Shown here: positions 8,752-19,476 of the stretch, in pieces | Numbering within the stretch: position 1 is the stretch's first letter | How the letters are laid out: every line of letters starts with the position of its first letter | Assembly (NCBI GenBank): GCA_020846025.1 | Contig: JADLER010000159.1 | Location: forward strand, 1-51,012 | From: Bacteroidia bacterium | GTDB taxonomy: Bacteria; Bacteroidota; Bacteroidia; B-17B0; Aurantibacillaceae | Direction of reading: 5' to 3' | DNA: 51,012 nt | The notes under the pieces: generated by a model | Database searches by the model: none | Told to the model about the DNA's origin: nothing | Seen by the model: only the letters and a program-made list of their open reading frames with translations | Made by a program: the position numbers and the translations under genes

Positions 8752-9746
8752 GAGATGCTAAATTTAGATTTAAACAATAAGTAAATTACAATAGGGGAAC
8801 CGATAATGGTGGTTACCGTATTTAAAGGTAACGCAAACTGATGACTTAATAATTGACATAAGATATCGGCTACTAAAACAACAATAGCTCCAAGTAATAA
8901 ACAAAATACAATTTGATGTAGGTGATGCGCTGTTTTAAAAAATAATCTACTTGCAATAGGAACCGATATACCCACAAAAGCAATAGGGCCACAATAAGCA
9001 GTTATTAAACCTACTAATATTGCACAAATGATGATAATACGTATGCGTGTGCTTTTGATGTTTATCCCCAAATTAATAGCATATTGTTCGCTTAATAAAA
9101 TGGCATTAAGCGATTTAACACAAGTAAATGAATATAACACCACTACAAAATACACTGGAATTATAAAACTTAAATCACTCAGAGTTGTTGAGCCAATATT
9201 TCCCATACCCCACACAATAAACGTTTTAATGTTTTCAGCGTTTCCTAAATATTCAATAAGTCCTTGTATGGCGCCAAATATTTGCGACAACATTAAACCC
9301 ACTAAGAGCACTGTAACATTTGATTTATTTCTTTGGGCAACCCATAAGATGATAAGTGTAACTAATAAAGCTCCTAAAATAGCAAACAAAATAACAATGC
9401 TTTTCCCCATAAAATAATATCCAGCAAAACTTACTGTGGATACCATAATGGTTGCAATGGCTACAAATAGCCCCGAACCACTGCTAATACCAATTGCATA
9501 GGGGCCAGCTAATGGGTTTCTGAATAAACTTTGCATTAATAAGCCACATAATGCTAACCCAGACCCTGTAATTATAGCAGTAATTGCTTTTGGCAACCTA
9601 ATATCAAATATGATGGTGGAAAATAAAGGATCATTTTTTGAAATGGAGAGTAGATTAATACTTCCAAAGCTAATATCGGCAATAAATAAAAGGAGTAATA
9701 TAACAACAAATCCAAGGGTTGTGAATATGAATTTTGATTGGCTCAA
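8748..9746 (-). CDS. ABC importer permease, FecCD/BtuC family
   Basis: A 332-aa protein with about ten membrane segments and FecCD/BtuC hallmarks: RLPKAITAIITGSGLALCGLL-like start of the family block, then SLFRNPLAGPYAIGISSGSG and GPIAFVGISVPI near the C-terminal third. The family forms homodimeric type II importers for ferric siderophores, haem or cobalamin. The start is TTG at 9746: an in-frame TAG, the stop of the binding-protein gene, lies six bases upstream, and there is no early Met. The 4-base overlap with the ATPase and the preceding binding-protein gene make this a complete importer. The substrate is not determinable; no TonB-dependent receptor or cobalamin riboswitch is visible in the window. 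Confidence 0.92.
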   Translation of the reverse strand: MSQSKFIFTTLGFVVILLLLFIADISFGSINLLSISKNDPLFSTIIFDIRLPKAITAIITGSGLALCGLLMQSLFRNPLAGPYAIGISSGSGLFVAIATIMVSTVSFAGYYFMGKSIVILFAILGALLVTLIILWVAQRNKSNVTVLLVGLMLSQIFGAIQGLIEYLGNAENIKTFIVWGMGNIGSTTLSDLSFIIPVYFVVVLYSFTCVKSLNAILLSEQYAINLGINIKSTRIRIIIICAILVGLITAYCGPIAFVGISVPIASRLFFKTAHHLHQIVFCLLLGAIVVLVADILCQLLSHQFALPLNTVTTIIGSPIVIYLLFKSKFSIS

Positions 9747-9752
9747 TGTAAA

Positions 9753-10889
9753 CTATTCAATGTGTTTATAATACTTCAGTTGATGATGTGGAAGTAAACT
9801 TGGTGTAAAAATAGCAATTAAATCAGCAAGTATATCGTCAGGATTAGTAACGCCAGTTTCCCAGTAATTACTAAAACCTAATTTATTTTGAACTTTATTG
9901 TTATTATATAGATTGTTATTTTTAAATGCTTTAAATAAGCCATAACGCTCGTCATGACTTAATAATTCTGTTTTAGAGTTTATATTGTATTGATTAATCC
10001 AAAAATCACAATCTTTTGCTTTTTCAAACACTATTTCAAAAGAGAGTGGCGTACTACCTGTTTTTTCATCTTTCCAAAAATAATCACCACCAGCATCATT
10101 TATAATGCTAGCCATATAGCTTTTGCCAGATGGAATATACCACGCATCACCATATTTTATTTCGGTTAGTACCTTTGGTTTTTTGCTTATCGATCTGGTT
10201 AATGATTTTAAGCGATTATAATTTGTTTCAGTTACTGTAAATAAAGAATCACCTAATGATTCTTTATTAAAAAAACACGCTACAAATTTTAGCCATTCGG
10301 CACGAGCTAATGGTGTTTCTTCAATATGGTCGAGGGTAATAGCAACAGGTATTCCTGCTTGAATTATTTTGGTTTCTACGTCTTCTTTGGGATTTCCCAT
10401 GCCAAAGGTTAAAAATAAATCGGGGTTTAAAACAATCGTTTTTTCAATTTCTACTTTCGGTCCTTTTGATAATTCTATGATTTTGCTTTCACTCACTCTT
10501 TTCTGTATGCTTATATCGTTATAATAATCAACATTATCTATAGCTACAATGTATTGGTCGCATCTTAATTTTTGCATCATAGCGGTATAAATAGAACTCA
10601 TGCATGCTACACGATTTACGGGTGTTTTTATATAAAAATAGTCGTTACCTAAATTTGGTTTTTCTTGCTTATATAATACCAACGTACTAGTTACACGGCG
10701 AGATGATTTGTCTCCAAACAATTCAATAATTGTATAATCTTTATTTTTTTTTATTTTAAATTGTTTGGCATATTTTAGAGGCTGTTCAGTAACCATCAAC
10801 GAATCAGTTTTTACATGGGCATTTTCTTTAGTAGATGAGTTACAAGAAACGAGAAGAACAAGTAAACAATAACAAATAAATTTCATCAT
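9753..10889 (-). CDS. Substrate-binding lipoprotein of the ABC importer (TroA/BtuF-like fold)
   Basis: A 378-aa lipoprotein: signal peptide ending in the lipobox LVSC (Cys about 16) and a Ser/Thr/Lys linker. The remainder has the two-lobe periplasmic-binding pattern for iron complexes or cobalamin: RVACMSS near the start of lobe 1, LNPDLFLTFGMGNP, then AGIPVAITLDHIEETPLARAEW typical of Bacteroidota members, and in lobe 2 KYGDAWYIPSGKSYMASII followed by DAGGDYFW. It should deliver ligand to the permease-ATPase pair encoded immediately downstream (six-base gap). The histidine kinase gene ends three bases upstream, so the kinase and transporter are very likely on one message. Two adjacent ATG codons are possible starts. 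Confidence 0.9.
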   Translation of the reverse strand: MMKFICYCLLVLLVSCNSSTKENAHVKTDSLMVTEQPLKYAKQFKIKKNKDYTIIELFGDKSSRRVTSTLVLYKQEKPNLGNDYFYIKTPVNRVACMSSIYTAMMQKLRCDQYIVAIDNVDYYNDISIQKRVSESKIIELSKGPKVEIEKTIVLNPDLFLTFGMGNPKEDVETKIIQAGIPVAITLDHIEETPLARAEWLKFVACFFNKESLGDSLFTVTETNYNRLKSLTRSISKKPKVLTEIKYGDAWYIPSGKSYMASIINDAGGDYFWKDEKTGSTPLSFEIVFEKAKDCDFWINQYNINSKTELLSHDERYGLFKAFKNNNLYNNNKVQNKLGFSNYWETGVTNPDDILADLIAIFTPSLLPHHQLKYYKHIE

Positions 10890-10892
10890 AGA

Positions 10893-11855
10893 TTAGGAAT
10901 TAAAACGAAGTTCAAAGATAGTGCCTTTGGGAGTATTATCTTTTACTAGAATTGAAATATTATGTAAGTTACAAATGTTTTTTACAATGTATAATCCTAA
11001 GCCTGTACCTTTTGTTTTACGGGTGTTTTCGTTACCAGAACGGTAGAATTTATTAAACAATAATCGTTTTTCTTTATCATCAATACCACAACCATTGTCT
11101 CCAATTTTCAATATAGCGACATCTTCTTTCTTTAAACTTACAGTTATGGCTACGTTATTAAATGAATATTTAATACTGTTTTCTATTAAATTAATAATTA
11201 CCGAAGAAAGCAACTCTTTATCTCCTGTATAAGTAATATCATCATCAACATCAAAGGTTATATGCTTAGATTCTATGAGCGGATTGAAATATCGAGTAAC
11301 GGTTGTACGAACCAGTGAACTTAAATCAAACGATTGTTTTTCTACACTCAAGTTATTGTTTTCAATTTGGTTAACCAACAATACATTTTCTACTAATTTA
11401 TGAAGTCTATTGTTTTCTGTCAGAGCATTATTGAGTAATTCTTTCTGTTTTTCTCTCTCTAATTCATGTTTTAATAATGTTTGTAATTGTAGTTTAGTGG
11501 CTGCAATGGGTGTTTTTAGTTCGTGCGATACGCTTAATATGAAATTATTTTTTTGATTTAATAATTCGTTTTCTTGTTTTATGGCTTTTCTTACTAGGTA
11601 AGCTCCGTATAATAGAATGAGCAAAAACACAGTGCCTTCACCTGCAATCATTATTACTTGTAAGGTTTTTCGGTCTTGTAGTTCGGCAATATCTCTTAAA
11701 ATGATTTTTTCATCGCTGGATGATATTGCTGCAATATTTTGCTTGAGATGTATAATTTCATTGGAATGACGCACTAATAATATTTCCCACCAAAGAAATT
11801 GTAGAACAATGTATGATAAGAAAATAAAAAATATCCAAGTAGTTCTTTTCGACAC
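10893..11855 (-). CDS. Sensor histidine kinase (orphan)
   Basis: A 320-aa membrane kinase with TM1 at about 7-28, a short extracytoplasmic stretch of about 38 residues (29-66), TM2 at about 67-88, and then directly the HisKA domain with the phospho-acceptor His111 in SVSHELKTP. The HATPase domain follows: N box NLIENSIKY (222-230), G1 DNGCGI (253-258), G2 GTGLGL (283-288). No clear HAMP domain is present. The start is GTG at 11855; an in-frame stop lies just upstream and the next Met is residue 69. No response regulator is encoded within the window, so its partner is elsewhere. It sits three bases before the importer's binding-protein gene and 11 bases after a T9SS surface protein gene, suggesting co-expression with both. 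The small sensor loop is too short for a classic ligand-binding domain. Confidence 0.9.
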   Translation of the reverse strand: MSKRTTWIFFIFLSYIVLQFLWWEILLVRHSNEIIHLKQNIAAISSSDEKIILRDIAELQDRKTLQVIMIAGEGTVFLLILLYGAYLVRKAIKQENELLNQKNNFILSVSHELKTPIAATKLQLQTLLKHELEREKQKELLNNALTENNRLHKLVENVLLVNQIENNNLSVEKQSFDLSSLVRTTVTRYFNPLIESKHITFDVDDDITYTGDKELLSSVIINLIENSIKYSFNNVAITVSLKKEDVAILKIGDNGCGIDDKEKRLLFNKFYRSGNENTRKTKGTGLGLYIVKNICNLHNISILVKDNTPKGTIFELRFNS

Positions 11856-11866
11856 GTTTAATCAAA

Positions 11867-14557
11867 CTATTTGTTGAATATCTGAACAAAGCCTTTTAAT
11901 TTTCTCGGCTCTGTTTTCTTTACTCTAATTTCGTTTACCTCGCAAATATAAAAATAGGTACCATCTGTACATGGTAGTTTTGATTGTAAGGAAGTGCCGT
12001 TCCACATAAATGCTGGGTCGGTGGTTTCAAATACCAGTGTTCCCCATCGGTTATATATTTTTAAATCAATGTCCTTTACATATCTATTTTTGATGGCTTT
12101 AAAAAAGTCATTCACGCCATCGCCATTAATAGTGATGACGTTTGGTAATTCGTATTCAGGACAATTATCAATACACACTTTATCAGTAATCGCACTTTCA
12201 TTACCTGATGAATCCACGGCGGTAATGGCGTAGCATCCTGCAATAGAAGTGAGGTTGTCAAAAGCAATAATGGTGTCTGATAATGTTTTAACGGAGTCTA
12301 TAATTTGTAATGGGGTATCTTCATCATCTGTTTCGCTATAATAGATATTATATTTTACCACATCATTAGCACAACTATGATTTGGATTATTCCATACTAA
12401 TTTTACCGTAGGTATGATACAATCTGATGTAATATTTAATATTGGCGAACATGGAGGTGTTGTATCTTTTGGTTTTTCACAAGCTTCTTGCGAGAAGTTT
12501 AATAATGGTCGAATAATGCTTGGATCGGAATATTGTCCAACAGACTGTACTTTATAACAATACAAAGCACCATTTACAAGTCCTGTGTTGGTATAAGTTT
12601 GATTAATTGTACTATCAATTAATGTGAATGAGCTTTGTAATGGTGCTTTTCTATAAATGTAATATTTATAGTTAGACCAAGGCGTAAGTTCTTGCCAGCT
12701 TAATGTAATTTGATTGCCAGCAGGTGCTAAACTTAAAAATACAGAAGATGCTTTTTGTCCATCACCAACAAAAATGCCATTGGCATAAAATTCAATTTTA
12801 TATGTGTGAGCTGATGTTTGCGTATTAATATTGTTATGAATAAAAGTAGTATCGCTTAATTGATTTAATGCTGCAAAGTAGGGTTTACTAACACTATAAA
12901 TTTGTGAGAAAGTGCCAGAAAATCCGTTGTAATGAAACAGTCTAAATTCATAAGGGCCAGTAACAGCAACGGTATCTAAATTACTAGCGCCTAATACAGG
13001 TTTAATCCATCTTACAGAAACAGTACCAGTACTTACATCAGTAGATTGCACATCTACATTTACTAAAATTGGTACATCTCTTTTTAGTTGCACACAGTTA
13101 CTTTGTGTAGAGGCATAACTCTCGGAGCCATCTAAATATACAGCCACAACTACATAATGATAGTTGGTACCTTGCGAAAGTCCATTGCCACTATTTGTAT
13201 CAAGCAAGGTGGTGTCATTTAAACTACTTGTACAACCAACTTTAGTATAACCAGCACTAGTAGGCATTCCTACTTCGCAATAATTAGGAGACCAAGGATT
13301 GCAATCTGCTTTTCTATAAACACAATAGCGTAATAAAGGATTAGGTGCCGAACTATTATAACATGCTGGTTTGTTCCATGTTACTTTAATGCTTGTTCCA
13401 ATTGGTTGTGCGTTTACATTTTGAGGGGCAGGTGGAATAACTTTAATGTTAAACGATTTAAAATCAACAAGACTTACCATGGGGTCGCTATCTTTTACTT
13501 TTACTGTAACTTGGTAAGGGGTTTTTCTAACATGTACACAAGCAGTTTGCCAAGTAAAGATGCCTGTTACAGGACTTACACCAGGAGGCGATGAAAATGT
13601 AGCAAGTGGAGCCGATACATTAAAGGGGCCGCCATTAGCCTCTAAGGTTAAATAATCTACATCGGGGTCGCTTGCTGAAATGGTTTTGGTAATAGTACTA
13701 CCTGCTACAATACAAGTATCGGTAATTGCATTTATAACTGGAGGATTATTGTTACATGCCCCTACATCAACCTGTAAGTCTCTTAATACAGAGCCAACCA
13801 TAAAGTAAGTACCATCATCTTTCTTACGCCATTCCTTAATTAAAATAGCTAAGTTGTACTCACCTTGCAATTGTGGGGTACACCAAGTAAGCGTTCCGGT
13901 AATAGGATCGATGGTATAAATTCCACCACCTGTGGCAGGATAGGTATAGCCAGCACAAGTTACACCAATATCAGCCTTGCAAGTAGTAAGTTCGTACGAT
14001 AAACTATCGCCATCGGCATCTACGGCACCTGGATTGTGCATAAAACATTTTCCTACACAGCCATTATCAATTGGAGGAAATGTAAGAGTAGGTGATGAAT
14101 TGTGTGTAATGCCAAAGGTTGGAATTACTAAATATGATTCGATGTAAAAAGCTTGATTAACAGAATTGAGCATGTTTAAGATACCCGCATTTCGGTTGGG
14201 ATCTTTCATACTTAATCTATAAGTACCAGGGCCTGGATAGACATGTTGGGTAATGTATTCATTTTGTTTAATGGTTGGGGTAATAGGAACGCCTTCATGC
14301 GCTGGTGAGCAACCACCTACTGGGCCATTACTTCTTAATACAACAGCACTTGTGCCATCACCAAAATATAAAGTATCTTCACAACGATCGGCTAAGTTAG
14401 CAGAGCCTATATTTGTGTAGGTTATTATTTTAATTTCATATTTGTAACCTCCTAACCAACGGTAAGTAATTTCTCCAGCTCTATTATGCGTAGCCTTGGC
14501 ATACACACACAAGATAGTAAATAGTGTTGTGTATAATATATATCGGAACTTTAACAT
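11867..14557 (-). CDS. T9SS type B cargo: large surface protein with FN3-like domains
   Basis: An 896-aa exported protein (ATG at 14557; a GTG at 14560 is in frame). After a signal peptide (about 1-22) comes a roughly 245-residue N-terminal domain (HNRAGEITYRWLGG ... YFGDGTSAVVLRSNGP ... SPAHEG) shared with the adjacent gene. Then comes an Ig-like or cadherin-like segment (about 270-375), several fibronectin-III-like domains (from PPAPQNVNAQ, about 375-800), and a type B gliding-motility-type sorting domain (803-896: NVITINGDGVNDFF, KIYNRWGTLVFET, CTDGTYFYIC). Type B cargo is secreted by the T9SS and usually needs a PorP/SprF-like partner; none is next to this gene, so the ones at 34918 or 41985 or others may serve. 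It starts three bases after its paralogue stops. A surface adhesin or matrix role is inference. Confidence 0.88.
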   Translation of the reverse strand: MLKFRYILYTTLFTILCVYAKATHNRAGEITYRWLGGYKYEIKIITYTNIGSANLADRCEDTLYFGDGTSAVVLRSNGPVGGCSPAHEGVPITPTIKQNEYITQHVYPGPGTYRLSMKDPNRNAGILNMLNSVNQAFYIESYLVIPTFGITHNSSPTLTFPPIDNGCVGKCFMHNPGAVDADGDSLSYELTTCKADIGVTCAGYTYPATGGGIYTIDPITGTLTWCTPQLQGEYNLAILIKEWRKKDDGTYFMVGSVLRDLQVDVGACNNNPPVINAITDTCIVAGSTITKTISASDPDVDYLTLEANGGPFNVSAPLATFSSPPGVSPVTGIFTWQTACVHVRKTPYQVTVKVKDSDPMVSLVDFKSFNIKVIPPAPQNVNAQPIGTSIKVTWNKPACYNSSAPNPLLRYCVYRKADCNPWSPNYCEVGMPTSAGYTKVGCTSSLNDTTLLDTNSGNGLSQGTNYHYVVVAVYLDGSESYASTQSNCVQLKRDVPILVNVDVQSTDVSTGTVSVRWIKPVLGASNLDTVAVTGPYEFRLFHYNGFSGTFSQIYSVSKPYFAALNQLSDTTFIHNNINTQTSAHTYKIEFYANGIFVGDGQKASSVFLSLAPAGNQITLSWQELTPWSNYKYYIYRKAPLQSSFTLIDSTINQTYTNTGLVNGALYCYKVQSVGQYSDPSIIRPLLNFSQEACEKPKDTTPPCSPILNITSDCIIPTVKLVWNNPNHSCANDVVKYNIYYSETDDEDTPLQIIDSVKTLSDTIIAFDNLTSIAGCYAITAVDSSGNESAITDKVCIDNCPEYELPNVITINGDGVNDFFKAIKNRYVKDIDLKIYNRWGTLVFETTDPAFMWNGTSLQSKLPCTDGTYFYICEVNEIRVKKTEPRKLKGFVQIFNK

Positions 14558-14560
14558 CAC

Positions 14561-15631
14561 TTATTGTTTCATCATTTTTTTAATTAATACATTTCCCTTT
14601 TCGTCATTTATTTTTAAAAGATAAATGCCTTTACTTAAATTTAATGTAGAAAGATTCACGGTCATTGAGGGTTTTGTGTCCAATGAATGAAAGCAGGTTA
14701 AAATACGCCCTGTAAGATCTAATAAAGTAATTTGATAGTGTGTGTTTTTTGTTTGGTTAAATTGTATTACAAGTTCATCTAAGAATGGATTTGGGCTAAC
14801 TGTTAGTAATTCATTTAAAGGGCTTACATCATAAATGCCAGTACAGGCATTTACAATAAAGCGTACATCTCTTTGCGAGTAACCTGTTAATTGATAATTA
14901 CCACTTCCATCATTTCGCCATTGTTTTATGTTTATCAAAGTATTGTATTTTCCTTGAAATTGTGGATTGCACCAATCTAATATTCCATTGGCTGATTGAA
15001 TACTATAAGTACCACTAGTTCCAGCATAAGGATACGTGTAGCCTGTTGCTCCATTACAAGGTAATATCTCGTAGGAAAGGCTATCTCCATCTGCATCGTT
15101 ACCAATTGAATTAAAATGAAAACAATTACCATCTAAACATCCGTCTAAAATAGGAATATTGTTATAATTAGGAGATGTATTGTGATTTACACCAAATACA
15201 GGGATTGTCAACATCGCTTCTATATGAAAAATTTGATTAATAGAATTTGGAATATTAAAGATAGAAGAGTCTCTCTTTATATTTAGAGAATTATGAATGT
15301 AATATGTACCAGTACCTGGAAAAGTATGGGTTGTAATATATTCGCTATATTTTATGTATGGAGTAATAGGAATACCATCGTGCGCAGGCGAACAGCTACC
15401 TATAGGACCGTTGCTTCTTAGTACAACTGCACTCGTGCCATCACCAAAATATATGGTATCTTCGCAATATTCAGTTAAACTAGTGGAACCTATATCGCTA
15501 TACAAACATAGTTTTACCTCATAAGTATAACCATTTAACCATTTATAAAAAATTTCGCCTGCTATAATGCCAGCATTCATATTTAATGAAATAAAAATTC
15601 CAATAAATCCTGATGTTGTATAACGTAGCAT
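14561..15631 (-). CDS. T9SS type A cargo: surface protein, short paralogue of the upstream domain of 11867-14557
   Basis: A 356-aa exported protein: signal peptide (about 1-22), the same N-terminal domain as its neighbour (AGEIFYKWLNGYTYEVKL, YFGDGTSAVVLRSNGP, SPAHDGIPITP, and later NDADGDSLSYEI, all with close matches next door), and then directly a type A T9SS sorting domain (272-356: VSPNPFLDEL, LLDLTGRIL, LSKGIYLLKI). Type A signals are removed by the PorU sortase and cargo is normally attached to A-LPS. This gene appears to be first in the six-gene minus-strand run. The shared domain contains a Cys pair pattern and a DADGDSLSYE motif resembling cadherin-like calcium-binding segments. Function of the domain is unknown to me. 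Confidence 0.87.
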   Translation of the reverse strand: MLRYTTSGFIGIFISLNMNAGIIAGEIFYKWLNGYTYEVKLCLYSDIGSTSLTEYCEDTIYFGDGTSAVVLRSNGPIGSCSPAHDGIPITPYIKYSEYITTHTFPGTGTYYIHNSLNIKRDSSIFNIPNSINQIFHIEAMLTIPVFGVNHNTSPNYNNIPILDGCLDGNCFHFNSIGNDADGDSLSYEILPCNGATGYTYPYAGTSGTYSIQSANGILDWCNPQFQGKYNTLINIKQWRNDGSGNYQLTGYSQRDVRFIVNACTGIYDVSPLNELLTVSPNPFLDELVIQFNQTKNTHYQITLLDLTGRILTCFHSLDTKPSMTVNLSTLNLSKGIYLLKINDEKGNVLIKKMMKQ

Positions 15632-15828
15632 AAGTTAAAAGCTAATACTTTTTTAAGTATTTAAAGATATGGAAAAAATATGGAAAATGGACTGTTAAAA
15701 AAGCTTTTTTATGGTAATGTGGTTAGGGGTTAAAAAGTTGGTTATAAACTTGCTTAATTTCTTATCTAAAATTTATTTCTGAACTTGAATTTTATACTAC
15801 ATTTACACCTTTATTTCGCTCATATCAC

Positions 15829-17781
15829 ATGGCATCTCATCAGCACGAACAGTTAAACAAGGTAACCTTAGCAGGTTTATTAGTAACACTTGGCATTATT
15901 TACGGAGATATTGGCACCTCACCACTTTATGTAATGAATGCAATTGTAGGTGATAAACCTGTTGATGCAGACGTAATACTAGGATCCATGTCCTTAATTT
16001 TCTGGACACTTACACTACAAACAACAGTTAAGTATGTTGTTTTTACCTTAAGAGCTGATAATAAAGGTGAAGGTGGGATTTTTTCTTTATATGCGTTAAT
16101 AAAAAAAGCCAAACGTAAGTGGTTAATTTTTCCTGCAATTATTGGAGGTTGTTGTATATTAGGCGAAGGAATTATAACCCCACCTATCTCAGTATCATCG
16201 GCTGTAGAGGGACTTAGGCTTATTCCAAGTTTTAGTCATTTACCTATTATTCCTATTGTTATTACAATTTTAGCCTTGTTGTTTTTTATACAGCAATTTG
16301 GTACAAAGTTTATTGGTAAATTCTTTGGACCTGTTATGTTAATATGGTTTCTAACTTTAGGCGTGGTGGGATTGTTTAGTCTATTTCAGAATCCTATGGT
16401 TTTAAAGGCTTTGAATCCTTATTATGGTATCAATCTTTTAGTTTCTCATAAAGGTGCATTTTGGTTATTAGGCGCTGTGTTTCTTTGTACAACTGGGGCA
16501 GAGGCTTTATACTCGGATATGGGACACTGTGGAAGAGAGAATATTAGAATGAGTTGGATTTTTGTGAAAACCATGTTAGTGCTTAATTATATGGGACAAA
16601 CCGCTTGGTTGGTTTCAATGAATGGCCAATCAACAAATGGCGAAAATCCTTTCTATGCCATTATGCCTAATTGGTTCTTGCCATTTGGTATTGCAATAGC
16701 TACCATTGCAACTTTTGTTGCTTCGCAAGCGCTCATTAGCGGCTCGTTTACATTAATAAACGAGGCTATGCGATTAAATTTTTGGCCCAAAGTTACTATC
16801 AAATATCCTACTGAATTAAAAGGACAAATGTACATTCCATCTATTAACTGGATTTTATTTATAGGTTGTGTATTTGTGATGATTTTCTTCAAAGAGTCTA
16901 AAAATATGGAAGCAGCTTATGGACTTACTATTATTCTTGGAATGATTATGTCATCTAGGTTACTAGCCTTTTTTATGCAATTAAAAAAATATCCTAAATT
17001 ATTCATTTATGTCTTTGTAAGTGTTTATGTAGTTGTTGAGGGTGCTTTTTTAGTTGCTAACTTAGAGAAATTTCCTAAAGGAGGTTATGTTACTCTAATT
17101 ATTGCTTTATTATTAGCTGCTCTTATGGGCTGTTGGTACATCGCTAAGCAAATAAGATTACAGTATATTGATTTTGTACCACTAAAAAATTACATTCAAA
17201 CATTAAAAGATTTGAGTTCGGATAATTCTATTCAAAAATATGCCACTCATTTAGTATATATGACGAGTGCTAACAACCCTGAAACTATTGAATCGAAAGT
17301 AATTTATTCCATATTGCAAAAACGCCCTAAACGAGCCGATGTGTATTGGTTTGTACATGTTGATGTTGTTGATGAACCCTATCGAATGGATTATAAAGTA
17401 ACTCATATTGCTCAAGATGATATTATTAGAATTGATTTTAAACTAGGATTTAGAGTAGCGCCAAGGGTAAATTTAATGTTTAGACATGTGGTTACTGAAA
17501 TGGTTAAAAATAAAGAAGTTGATATTACAAGCCGTTATGAGTCTTTAAATAAAAATAATGTTATTGGTGATTTTAAATTTGTGGTATTAGAAAAATTCTT
17601 GTCTTACGACAACGAATTACCTTTCTTTGAGAAAGTTGTATTAAATACTTACTTTATAATTAAAAAATACAGTTTAAGCGAAGCAAAAGCCTTTGGGTTG
17701 GATAGTAGTTCGGTGAAAATTGAAAAATTTCCAATGATTATCAGCCCACCAAAAACATTGAATTTACATAGGATAAGCTAA
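15829..17781 (+). CDS. kup: Kup-family low-affinity potassium transporter
   Basis: A 650-aa potassium:proton symporter of the KUP/HAK/KT family. The conserved N-terminal signature GIIYGDIGTSPLYV (about 18-31) is present, followed by about 12 membrane segments up to about residue 430, including GEGGIFSLYALI, GEGIITPPISV and TGAEALYSDMGHCG, all strongly family-specific. A cytoplasmic C-terminal domain (about 440-650) ends the protein. Length fits E. coli Kup (622 aa). It stands alone on the plus strand between two minus-strand units, 197 bases downstream of the start of the surface-protein run, and has no obvious promoter beyond a weak TACATTTA (15798-15805). Cyclic di-AMP, made by the cdaA product in this window, controls Kup-type transport in other phyla, but no binding motif is discernible. 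Confidence 0.95.
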   Translation: MASHQHEQLNKVTLAGLLVTLGIIYGDIGTSPLYVMNAIVGDKPVDADVILGSMSLIFWTLTLQTTVKYVVFTLRADNKGEGGIFSLYALIKKAKRKWLIFPAIIGGCCILGEGIITPPISVSSAVEGLRLIPSFSHLPIIPIVITILALLFFIQQFGTKFIGKFFGPVMLIWFLTLGVVGLFSLFQNPMVLKALNPYYGINLLVSHKGAFWLLGAVFLCTTGAEALYSDMGHCGRENIRMSWIFVKTMLVLNYMGQTAWLVSMNGQSTNGENPFYAIMPNWFLPFGIAIATIATFVASQALISGSFTLINEAMRLNFWPKVTIKYPTELKGQMYIPSINWILFIGCVFVMIFFKESKNMEAAYGLTIILGMIMSSRLLAFFMQLKKYPKLFIYVFVSVYVVVEGAFLVANLEKFPKGGYVTLIIALLLAALMGCWYIAKQIRLQYIDFVPLKNYIQTLKDLSSDNSIQKYATHLVYMTSANNPETIESKVIYSILQKRPKRADVYWFVHVDVVDEPYRMDYKVTHIAQDDIIRIDFKLGFRVAPRVNLMFRHVVTEMVKNKEVDITSRYESLNKNNVIGDFKFVVLEKFLSYDNELPFFEKVVLNTYFIIKKYSLSEAKAFGLDSSSVKIEKFPMIISPPKTLNLHRIS

Positions 17782-19476
<1,695 letters not shown>

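Noticed and set aside
15632-15828. Cobalamin or other riboswitch before the six-gene run containing the importer
   Set aside because: The 197-base region is AT-rich with no B12 box or comparable conserved structure; it holds only weak -7-like matches.
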